NCBI GenBank assembly: GCA_016286165.1
Contig: JAEESE010000001.1
Location: 248,001-312,000 of the forward strand
Direction of reading: 5' to 3'
DNA: 64,000 nt
From: Bacteroidaceae bacterium
Lineage (GTDB): Bacteria > Bacteroidota > Bacteroidia > Bacteroidales > Bacteroidaceae
Numbering within the stretch: the first letter of the stretch is position 1; each line of letters opens with the position of its first letter. A program made the translations under genes and the position numbers. Shown in pieces: positions 18,432 through 28,800 of this stretch. Under the pieces are notes generated by a model that searched no databases, was not told where the DNA came from, and saw nothing but the letters and a program-made list of their open reading frames with translations.

Positions 18432-18626
18432 TCATGAAGCAGCACGTTTCAACCTGCTCCGCAATTCGTCGCGTAGCAGGATGTTCTCTCGCATCTCCCG
18501 GATGATGGCCTCGTTCTTGTCGTCGATCTTGCTCTGGTTGTTGAGTATGTAGCCAATGAGCACGACAACGAGCACCACCAGCAAGGCGATGATAACGATG
18601 AGTAAGGTGTAGAGATCGTTGTGCAT
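18432..18626 (-). CDS. Small single-helix membrane protein (copy 1, 64 aa)
   Basis: A short N-terminus (MHNDLY) is followed by one strong transmembrane helix (residues 6-27, LLIVIIALLVVLVVVLIGYI) and a charged, coiled-coil-like tail rich in Arg, Lys and Glu. It is a near copy of the protein at 29558-29752. Differences are mostly conservative, so both are probably under selection. A promoter lies just upstream and giant gene A 196 bp downstream, suggesting co-transcription. Family not recognised; a role as a membrane helper for export or regulation of the giant protein is a guess. Longer in-frame extensions upstream cross the promoter and are rejected. Confidence 0.75.
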   Translation of the reverse strand: MHNDLYTLLIVIIALLVVLVVVLIGYILNNQSKIDDKNEAIIREMRENILLRDELRSRLKRAAS

Positions 18627-18645
18627 TTCTTTTTGAATTCTGCTG

Positions 18646-18678
18646 CAAATATAATATAAATTGATATATATGTGCAAT
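18646..18678 (-). promoter_or_regulatory. Promoter of the 64-aa protein/giant A unit
   Basis: Read on the - strand, TATATTTG (18653-18646) fits TAnnTTTG, and ATTG at 18678-18675 stands 21 nt upstream as a weak -33 element. The expected transcript starts just before the 64-aa ORF at 18626. The arrangement is the same at 29773-29805. Confidence 0.6.
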
Positions 18679-18683
18679 AATTT

Positions 18684-18714
18684 AGACGAATTCACGTATG
18701 ATTTTAGACAAATT
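18684..18714. promoter_or_regulatory. Candidate operator: direct repeat AGACGAATT / AGACAAATT, 22 bp apart
   Basis: AGACGAATT at 18684-18692 and AGACAAATT at 18706-18714 on the + strand, just upstream of the - strand promoter. Two half sites two helical turns apart is the geometry used by AraC-type regulators. The same pair stands at 29811-29841. Binding by the regulator at 39912-41723 is inference. Confidence 0.45.
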
Positions 18715-18755
18715 CGCGGAAAAAAACGATTTCGCGAGCCGCTTACAATAAAGCA

Positions 18756-18795
18756 AACACGCCTGTTCAAGGATTCAACCCTGAGCAGGCATGTT
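18756..18795 (-). terminator. Terminator hairpin after the 320-aa protein gene
   Basis: Arms AACACGCCTGTTCAAGG and CCCTGAGCAGGCATGTT with loop ATTCAA. On the - strand it is followed by TTTGCTTT. It ends the giant B/320-aa transcript and is a copy of the hairpins at 8719 and 29883. Confidence 0.75.
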
Positions 18796-18849
18796 AAGTC
18801 TGGTGTTAGTCATCCTGAGGCCGAAACCTCTGGACGCTAATCATTGTTC

Positions 18850-19812
18850 TCACTTAATGACAATCTTCTTGCCGTCGCGGATATAAATACCCTTTCTCTT
18901 AGCACTATCACTTCTGATTTCGCGGCCTTGCAAATCATAGGTCGTAGCAACCTTTTCAGATTTGACGGTGCGAATAGCATCGTATAGGTCGGTGAGCGGA
19001 TAACCCTCGACGCCGTCAGCTGGATTGGCGATATAAGCTGTGTTAGGGGGCAACTCAGTTCCGGTGTTGCGCCAGAAACCAGGTGTCTCTCCATCCTCGC
19101 CTCCGAGCCCCAATACTAGCACGCTACCTTCGTCAATTATGTCGACTTCATCGGTGCCTGCGAGGAGGTTTTTCGAGGGCTCGTTGGCATCAGCTACCCG
19201 TGAAAGCCATTCGAAACTTTCAGTGCCGTCGGTTTGTATGATTACCGGCGTGTTTGCGGGCAGTATGTTGCCTTCGATTTTCTCCAGTTGCAGCTTGTCA
19301 TCGACGATGTTGGTTACCACGTATGCTGTAACTCCATCAGGAATCTCAGCGTTGAAGGGCACATAAGTCGTTCCCCACCCGTCGGTATCAGTAGTGGTGT
19401 AGACCGGTCCCGGCAAGTCAATGTAGTAAGGCTGCTGAGGTGTGCCAATGATATCGTTGACTTTGTAGGTGAGCCCTTGGTCTACTTCAATCAAGCGCCC
19501 TTTGGTGAAGACCTTGAAGTGAAGCTGTTCACCGTTGGTGTCGCCGAAAACATTGATTGAGAAGATGTTTCTCTTGCCGTTTTGGTCGAAGGGCGTGTCC
19601 TTACCGCGAATCTCATCGTCCTGATATACGGCTATGACGGTTTCGTTGCCGAGGATGGCTCCTCCCATTCGAACCTTACCGATGATGGTCATGCTCTCAG
19701 CGTACTTCGAGTCGTTGACCTCGGGGAAGGAATCACCGCTCTGTGCCCTTGCCGTGGCACTCCCCATGATGAGGAGTGCCAACAGGGCATTGAATCTATA
19801 GAACGTTTTCAT
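18850..19812 (-). CDS. Secreted 320-aa protein with type IX-like C-terminal tail
   Basis: Start ATG at 19812, 13 bp after the stop of giant B: the longer ORF reading upstream overlaps giant B, while this start gives a clean signal peptide (MKTFYRFNALLALLIMGSAT...). The first half carries one module like those near the C-terminus of the giants (IIGKVRMGG...ETVIAVYQDDEIRG...). The second half is a beta-rich region with no family I recognise. The end, DLQGREIRSDSAKRKGIYIRDGKKIVIK split over two short motifs, is nearly the same as the tail of giant A, so both are probably delivered by the same outer-membrane route. Probably co-transcribed with giant B, as a small partner or stand-alone module. 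Confidence 0.8.
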   Translation of the reverse strand: MKTFYRFNALLALLIMGSATARAQSGDSFPEVNDSKYAESMTIIGKVRMGGAILGNETVIAVYQDDEIRGKDTPFDQNGKRNIFSINVFGDTNGEQLHFKVFTKGRLIEVDQGLTYKVNDIIGTPQQPYYIDLPGPVYTTTDTDGWGTTYVPFNAEIPDGVTAYVVTNIVDDKLQLEKIEGNILPANTPVIIQTDGTESFEWLSRVADANEPSKNLLAGTDEVDIIDEGSVLVLGLGGEDGETPGFWRNTGTELPPNTAYIANPADGVEGYPLTDLYDAIRTVKSEKVATTYDLQGREIRSDSAKRKGIYIRDGKKIVIK

Positions 19813-19825
19813 AGGTCGAGAGTTT

Positions 19826-22800
19826 TTACTTCTTAACTTGTTTCTTACCATTGACGATGTAGACACCGCGGCGTAGCTGAGTCTTGCTCCACTCGCTGTT
19901 AAGCTTGCGGCCGCTGAGGTCGTAGATAGTTTCAGCATCCTGTCCGGCCATGATACCATCGACGGCGGTAGCGTTGCCGATGTTGATGAGCAACGGGTTA
20001 CGCGGTGCACCGTATACGGCATCCGGCTGATAGGTTACAGTCTCGCCAGCGCGGTAGAGCTGTCCGTCGCGTGCGACGTAGAAGTCAAGTGTCACCTCAT
20101 TGTCATCGCCAGGAACGGTGATGTAAACCATACCATTGTTGTCGGTGAATACAGCCTCGCGGCATTCCGTGCCGGCGAATACGCCAAGCTCGACATTAGC
20201 TGCGGGCAGGCTGCCGTCAACGACCTTGGCGATGAGTACCATATTGGTCGGGTAGAGGCTGTAGTCGATGGCCTTGAAGCGCGTGTCTACAGTAGGAGCG
20301 TCGTTGATGCGCAAAGGAGCGGTACGTGGACCTGACGAAGCGGTGATGCTCGGGTACGAGAACTTGCGCTCGGAGCTTGCGGCACTCTTGATCTTGTAGC
20401 CTTGTCCAGGCGTCAGCTGACGGAGCGAGCCAATCCATTCGAACTCGTCGAAGTAAGCTACGCCCTTCTGGCCCTTGATCATGTCGCCGTCGACGGGTTG
20501 CAGGTCAGCCAAGGCATCGCCCAGACTCATCACAGAGAGAGAGTTGAAGGCTACCCAGTTCCATCCTTCGCCTACGGTGATAGGCTCGTCGGCAGGATTG
20601 ATACGTACGCCATTTACTCCGAGCGAGAGAGCCTCGTCGGTCTTCACGGCATACATCTCGGTGTTGTTCATCTCTGTCAGGCGTCCGAACCAACCGTCGG
20701 TCGGATCGTAGCTTGATGAGTTCTTCTTGTCCTTGATAAAGGTCACGGCACCATTAGCCTTGGCAAAGACGGTCTCAGGCGAGAAGGGACTGGGCTTGAC
20801 TGCGAACGACATCCAGTTCCATCCCTTGTTCAGGTTAATGAGCTGTTCGATATCGTCGGTCGAAGTCAGCAGCACGGGCGTTGCATAGCGTCCGATGAAC
20901 GAGTTGGCTTCGAAGCTTATGCTCTTGCCGCCGTCGGGTGTAGTGATATTGACCACGGGATAGATGACGCCGGTCGATGAGTCGTAGGCCTTGAACTGTA
21001 TGTTCTTGCCTGCTTCGTCAAGGTTGCCGTAGATGTCCATTGTGACATAGTAGGTATCGTAGCGCGGCTCATATACGGGCTTAGCCACACCGCGGCATTC
21101 GTCGTCTACGAAGGCTGCTACCATGTCGTCGGTATCTTCGCTCAGTACACCTGATATCTCAAGTGTGGCGATTACGTTCATGCTCTCCTCGTAGTCGTTA
21201 GCATCAACAGCCCAGAGAGGCTCGTCGCCAACGACCTTGACGTTGATGGTAAGCGGGGTCTCAATACCATTGTTGCCGGTGAGATAGATGGTCTCCTCAT
21301 AGTCGCCTATAGGCGTTGCCTCGGCCACGGTGAAGATGACGGTAGTTTCCTGCAGCGGGTTGGTTGAGCCTTCCACTATGTCGGCGGTGAGCCATGCGGG
21401 CATGCCGCTGAGCGACCACATCTGCTGCTTGCCACTCTTGTTGACGACTGTAGCTGCGATATCAGCGCTTGAGGTTACGTCAACGATGCAATCCAATGCG
21501 CCTTCTGCCCATTCCAACTCGTTCTGGTTGACGAATGCCGACCAGAGCGTAGGTTCTGAGAAGTTGCCATTAGCATCGCGTACGTTCTTCACAACGAAGT
21601 TCAATGTGCAACCATCGATGATGGCGGGATCTTCGTCAAGCTCTATCACAATCTTCGTGTCGGAAGCTGTGTAGTTGAAGCTTACGTTTGTCTCCGTAGG
21701 CTTGGTGCGGAGAGCAGGAGCCTCGTCAACATAGCTGATAGATGAAGCTTGTGAGCTGAGCGTTGTGATCTTGGCCTCCTTATTCTTACCGGTAAGATCT
21801 GTTGGTAGGCCTTCAGTGATAACCTGGTCGCCGCTGACGAGTCTCTTCTTCTCGAATGGGAAGTAGAGCATGAGGCCGGCTTCCTTGCCAGTCAGACGTA
21901 CCTTGCGGTTGTTAGCCAGCTGAGTAGCGTTCATCGAGGCATTCCAGATGCGAAGCTCATCAATCTGTCCCTTGAATGCACGATCGTAGCTGTAGTCGGC
22001 ACCTGAGCTGATGCTGTTGCGACGTACACCCATGAACAAATTGTCGGTATTGATACCACCAACCTTGGCAGCAGTGGTTGTCAGTACGCGTGCTCCGTCC
22101 ACATAAACTGCAGCAGCTCCCTGGCGCAGCACGTTGAGTGCGATATGGTGCCATGCGTTATCAGTCAGCGAAGCACTGTTTGTTGCGAGCACTGTGCCTT
22201 CGGCTTCATTGTAGGCGCCCTTGCCTGTCAGCTGTAGCTGTCCGTCGGCATTTGTCCAAAGCGAAACCTCGCCCATTTGTAGGAGCTGTGCCTCGCCTGA
22301 CTGTATGTCGCCGCGCATCCAGAACTCGATAGCATAGTCGTCGGCTTCCTGAACAGGCAGGTCGCCTGCAGCTACGCTCATGTACTTGGTACCATCAAGG
22401 TTGATAGCCTTGTTCTCGTTGTTCAGATACCATGTTTCATCCGACATCGTCATGTGGCGGTTGCGGGCATAGTCACGGATGGTAGTGCCTTCACCTTCGT
22501 TCATCTTCCAGTAACCGATGAGGTGACGGGTCGATGGGTTCTTGCTCTTCGAGCGGTTCAGCAGGGCAGTGGTGATGTTGTGTGCTTCATCCCAGAGCAG
22601 CAGCTCGTGGATAGCACCCTTCAGATTCTTACCAACTGCGAGCGGACCACTACCTTCATAGGTGACCACATCTTTATCGAAGAAGAGGTCGATGGTCTTG
22701 TCATCAGTAGCAACTGAAGCGCTGAGCTTGCCGCCTGTCTCGCCAGCCTTGTAGCTCATTGCCAGGAAGGCCCACTTGTTAGTAGGAATTGCATCTGTCG

Positions 22801-25800
22801 AGGTGTAGGTGTTACCTGCGATATCGACAACCAGTTTACCTGCGGCATCAGTGCCTACGGTGAACTTGGTAGCGCCGTTACCGTGGCTCAGGATGGTGCC
22901 TGCGCCTTCGATGTTCACCCACATGTCAGTGGAGAAGTCCTTATTGGCCAGTGTGATGGTTGCTTCGGTCGAAGCTGTGCCCTCGGTGTCTTGCATCGAG
23001 AGAGCTGTTTCGTGGTCGATGGCAGCACCGTTCAGGACGCCCGTTACCTCGAAGTTGGCATCCTTGGTCAGTAAGCCCTTCACGAACGCCTCGTTGAATG
23101 TTATGCTCAGTTCATCGCCAATGTCGAGGATGCCGTCGGCGGGCTCAGGCTGTCCGAGCGGACGCGGACGCATCACATCTTTCACAAATGCAAGCTCCTT
23201 ACTGGTGTTGTAAACTTCTTCTGTACCGTAGTCACTCACGGAAATTACGCGGAACAGGTAGTCGCCGTCGGGATAGTCGCTCATGTCGAGCGGGTACGCA
23301 ATCTTCGAACCTGTAGCCGGCAACGCCTCTTGGGTGGTTGATGTTACTTCGGCTGGATTAAGCATGTACTCATGGAGCAGCATCCAATCGGTAGCACCCG
23401 GCTTCTTGTACTGTAGGCGGAAGGCCTTCAGTCCGCGATAGCTGCGGTCGAAGTTCGAGAAGGTCAGTGTCAGGTCGGAGGTCGTTTCCGAGTTAATTGT
23501 AGTCTTCGACAGTGCGAGGTCAACAGGTGATGATGACGGAACGAAGTAAGCTGAGATAAAGATTGTGTCAGCAATTTCCTCAGGCTGCGACTCTGATGCA
23601 AATACAATACCGATTTCCTCGTATTCGAGAACGCTCGTATTGGTCTGACGGAGTTGCAAAGCCTTGGTCAGCGACTGGTTGCCGGGTACCTTGATAAGGC
23701 GACCGCCGGTAAGAACCTTGCCGTCGATTGAGAGCTGAGCACCGTTGGGATTGGTCTCGTCGAGCACGAAGAGGGTATAGGTTACGTCAGCACCGATTTC
23801 AGACGCATTGCCAAGATGTATGGTGTAGTTGGCAGCGCCGCCCGTAGGTACGTCGTTGACGATTGGTTCCTCGACATCAATCTGTGGAACTTCAATCTGC
23901 ATTGTAGCTTCCATGATAACTGTTCCAGGCTCGTAGTACTGTGTTACTACCTCGCCCTCGTACGGGTTACTGGTCTGTCCGCCGCGTGTGCGGAAGATAG
24001 GACCGTAAGCGTCGAATTGGTAGATATCTACGGAAAGGGCATCGTCGGCGTCTTCCTCAGCCAGGGTGTAGCTGAACGAGGTCGTTGTTGCATTTTCTTC
24101 TTCGTCAGTCTCATGACGTCCGCCAGTCGTTTCGTCTTCGATGGTGCAGTCAATACCGAACTTGTTGATCTCGAAGCCGAAGCTGTTCTCAACAACGAGT
24201 CCAGCTGATACGGTCCAGTCCCAAGTGGTCGTCTTGCTGCTCTCGACCTCTGTAGATGAGGAGATTGAAGTACCGCCGTCGAACGAGATGTTGCTGTCGA
24301 CAAGGTATTGTTTGCCACCCTTGTAGGCTTCAACCTTTGCAGAGTCGTTGATGGCGAGATATTTCTTCCAGTTCTCTATCTGACTGGTCAGCCATTTCAC
24401 AGAGTCTTCGTAGTGCTTGCCCGGTTCTATCTTGGCAGGGGGATAAGCTGTGTAGGTGCCGGGCTTACCGAAGTTCTCGTCATCCTCCGACAGGGTCGTG
24501 TAGTAAACTACGAAGTTGTTGGGGTTCTTGTACGAGTCGATGGTAGCCTGATCCTTGGTCTTCAGCAGATTTCTGCGAAGCAGTTCGAAGTTGGGGAACA
24601 GCGTGTTCTCAATGTAGTGCTGAGTGTAGCTGAACATGGTCTTGAAGTCGATACCAGTCGAGATGATGTCCTGAACGCCCAGTTCCACTTCATTTCCTGA
24701 GGTACGTCTGAAGCCTAGGTCGCGTGCATTACCGAAGATAATATTCGTAGATGTGCCGATATATACGTCGCCGTCGGCACCCACGAAGTCAGGTGAGTCG
24801 GAAGTGCTGATAGCAGTTGTCACCGTGGTTGTGGTGCTAGTGGTGGTTGAGTTCTCACCCGAGGATTCCATCTTGGCGCCTAGGGTGAGGTCGTCCTTAG
24901 CCTCGGCCTCGGTGATGGTGCCTACACCTGGCGTACCTACGATAGTCATTGCCTTGAAGCCGAACTTATGCTCGAACTTCACACCTGCGTTCTCGGTAAA
25001 GGTGTTACCGCGCAGTTTCGATGTGGTGGTGCTGCTACCCGTGCTCCACTCAGCTGATGATGCTGATCCTGGAGGATCTCGGAGAATCATGAGCAGCTTG
25101 TCGGGACCTGCTGTCACGAAGTTGTTGCCTGTGGGCAGGTCGCCGAGGATGATACCCGTCATGCCGTTGCCGTCCCAGTCGATGGGAGCTCCGTTGATGA
25201 AGTACGACATGTTGATCGTACGCTTGTACGGCTCAATGATGTTTGGCAAACCGGCTTTCCACTTGTAGGTGGCGCAGCCCAGGCTGTCGAGTTGCAGCTG
25301 ATTGGGCTTCAAGTCTGCAAGCTGTCCGGCTTTCACTTCCTGTCCGTCAACTGTGCCGTCCTCAACATAGATCGCCTGGTCGGCAGAGAGTGCATTGTTG
25401 ATAGTTACGACGACTCCGTCCAGAGGCACTTCAAAGTCCTCGCCAGTGTCGGCGTTAGTATAATTCTCGTAGCCCTTGAGTTTGAAGGTGTACTGATCCT
25501 CCATCACGAAGATCGGGGAATCGTAGTATTTGTAAGTTACCTTACCGTCTTTGACGCTGTATATGTCGTTGATGGTCAGCTCACCTTGTTCATCTTTAAT
25601 CTTATAGCTATTGATACCGAAGGAGCCGTCCTCGCGACCTTCTTGCTTGACGGTGAAAGTTGGTTTGCTGTGGTAGGTCTGCTTCAAACTGGTGTTGTAT
25701 TTGTAGAGCTCGTAGTCGCCGTCGTCGTTGTAGAGCGTATCGGCCCATTCATAGTTCGGGTTGCTGAGGTCTACTTGCGGGAGCGATTCAAACTTGATCT

Positions 25801-28800
25801 CATCATTTTTGATTACCTGCAAGCTACTTATTTCATAAATAATAGGAGGTAGCATTGCTGAGAACTCACCCGTTGCGGGGTCGGTCTTAATGGTGATCTT
25901 CTGGCAATCGGTGAATTTGCCGCCATTACGTACTGACGTGCTGTTGACCAGAGGCGTTGCCGATGCTACGGTTACGTCTTCCGGATTCTCCTTTAGTGCG
26001 AACGACGTCTCGCCTTTATCCTTAATCACGTTCAAGCGATATTCGTTCTTCGCTGGCATGAGAATCATCTCGGCCTGACCGATGGTGTTCTTACTCAGAC
26101 CGAAGCCCAAGTTCTTCCTGCCCTCGATGTCACCGCCGACTACGCGTCCGGTGAAGTTGACCAAGGTCTCATCGTAGAAGTTGAGGAATTTCACTTCTTC
26201 TTTGAAAGTCACGCATGAATCCTGCTCAAACGGATCTTCGGGATAGCGGCCGTTGTCGGCAAACACGTGCCCGTTCTTTGCAACCTGGATGAAGTGGTCG
26301 CCGATAGGCACGCTGATGGTGTACTCACCCTTGGCATTTGTGGCAATCATTTCGCCGTTGCGAGTGCAGGGCTGTCCGTCGACATAGAAGTTGACGCCCT
26401 CTACGGGGTAGTCGGTGCCGGCGTAGTAGATGGTGCCGCTAACGGGGAACGACGAGATATCTTCGAAGTCGGTGCCGTTGTGCACGAGTGAGTTGTTGCC
26501 TACGTAGCGCAGCTGCTGGGTGGGGTTGAACTTGTGGATTCCCAGACGCGGAATGATGGCGTAAGTGGTACCTTCGCCTGTGAACGGAATGCCATGGATT
26601 ATGTAGTTACCATCCTTGTCAGTCCTTGCCTTCAGGGCAAGCTCTGCTGGAGTGTGGGTTGAAGGTTCGACATTGCTTACGACCTTTCCGTGGTGCTCGT
26701 GATAGACCGTACCTTCGCGCGAGTAGTCGAAGAAGCTATACTTCAGGCCTTCGTCGAATGTGAAGTAGGTCTCTAGGTTCTTCTCGTTGCCCACGAGCAG
26801 ATGGTCGTAGTTCTCGAGAATCTCATCCTCGCTCAGGCACTTGGTCCAAAGGCGGAAGTCGTCGAAGTAACCCTTGACGAAACCGATTGAGAACGCGGTC
26901 GTTGAGCTGAGGTCTAGATTCAAACCGCCCTCAACCACTACAGTGTCCTTCGCCAGACGTGGGATGCCAGCGCTGTCGGGCTGTACCAGATAGCAGATCA
27001 GCGTGTTGCCTTTACGCGTGAGAGTAACGTGGTTGTATGCATCCTTTTGCAAGTGCAGGTTAAATGCGCGGTTTTCATTGCCGTCGCAGAAGAGCAGCTG
27101 ACCTTGCTTAGAACTGTCGTTTTCATCGAATTTCCACATGCTCAGAGCTACACTTGCCACGCTGCTATTACCCGGACGGAAGCGTGCGAACCAGCAGTCT
27201 TTGTACTCTTCGGGGTTAATCCAAAGCTGGATTGAGAAGTCGCCGTTAGCGAACTTATCCTGGGCGTAGCTGTCCGATGGGTAGTCCCATGATATGCTCG
27301 AACCTCCGGCGGTGAAGTGATATGAGTGGTACTGTGATGCGCTTGCCGACTCGCCCGTTTGCTGAGCTTCAATGGCAACACCTTCTACCGAGGCACCTGA
27401 CGAGCCAAAAGTCACGCGGCCGCTGACGGTACCCGTAGTTTGTGCGAAACCAATGTCGGTAAGCGAGCTTTCGATGATCTTTCCATCGCCGCATTTCTCA
27501 CGTACGGTTACGCGATAATCGTAGTAGACGCCCGGCTGAGGAATATCGTCAGTGTAGAACACATATTCGTCAGCGCTCGTCATGCTTGTGAGCGTAGTCC
27601 AGGGCTCACTATCTTGTTCTGCACTGCGGCGTTCGATGATATATGTTCTGGTGTGACTGGAATTGGCCAAGTCGACCTGCCAGTTCAGCTTTACCATGCC
27701 TGGATAGGCACCCTTCGAAGCCTTGACAGACAAAATCTTCGTACCTGTACCGATTGAGATATTGTTCAGAGTCGCTTTATCCTTGAGTGGATTGTCGCCA
27801 ATCACACCCACAACCGTATAGTTGTGGGGGCCGCAGGCGGTCAGCGGCTCTTCGGTGCAGTCTACGCCGTCCAGTTTGATGTTTTGCCGGTTAGTGTGAG
27901 CAGTCGTCGAGCGGTGAATCCACTTGTAGTTGACCTGCTCCTCTGACGTAGGTATGATAGTGTCGACAGGCGTTGTCTCGTTGTCGATATAAACATAGAA
28001 CTTATGGCCGAGTGCGAGCTTATGCTTATCCGATGTCCAAGATAATGTAATTTGGTGTATATCATTCTTATCGTCATCAAAGTATTCAGCCTTCAGACCA
28101 TTCACAGGCAGGCTTAGTGTGGTCTTAACCGTCACTTCTGCCTTGCAGTTGTCGTTCTTAGTGCTCTCGGGCCATGTGTTCGACACGTAGTAAATGGAAT
28201 AATTATTGTCGGCATCAGGAACATAGTTCTTGTCGGTGTAGGAATAAGTGTAGTTCGCGTTGGAGTTTGAACTCACCGTTCCTAGTTTCGACGTGCCGCG
28301 ATATATAACCCATTTGTAATCTTTGTATCCACCTGGCACGTTTGCAGTCCATTTTATAATCACCTCACCATCGTCGCTGCTATACGATTTTGAGGTAATA
28401 TTCGGCTTGCCATTAGGAGCAATAATCTTCACTTTCTGACTCGCAGTCTTTTCATCACTGTTGTCGGCAAAGACCTGTCCGCTGGCATTAACACCGTCAA
28501 GGCGGTATTTCACAGTGTACTCACCAACATCCTTAGCCGTGGCACTTTCGCTCCAGCTCCCACCGTTTACGCTGTATTTCATCGTACCGTAGTCAAGTTG
28601 TGGTGCTTCTGATACCAAGCTCTGGGCCTGGCCGTTGAAAACAACCTCACTGTAAAAAGTAGGTTCCTTGGTCATTTTCACCTTCTGAACGGCGAACGTC
28701 TGCATTAAGAAGATATTATCGGTTTTAGAGCCGGTACCTAGGTTAAAATTACATGTATTGCCATCAAAGTCCACTATCTTTCCGTCTGATGGTGAACCGT

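Noticed and set aside
18627..18770. Longer form (112 aa) of the 64-aa membrane protein
   Set aside because: The added part covers the promoter and operator-like sequence, and the parallel extension of copy 2 is not in the same frame.
19813..20022. Longer form (390 aa) of the 320-aa secreted protein
   Set aside because: The added 70 residues overlap the end of giant B in another frame and would bury the signal peptide.
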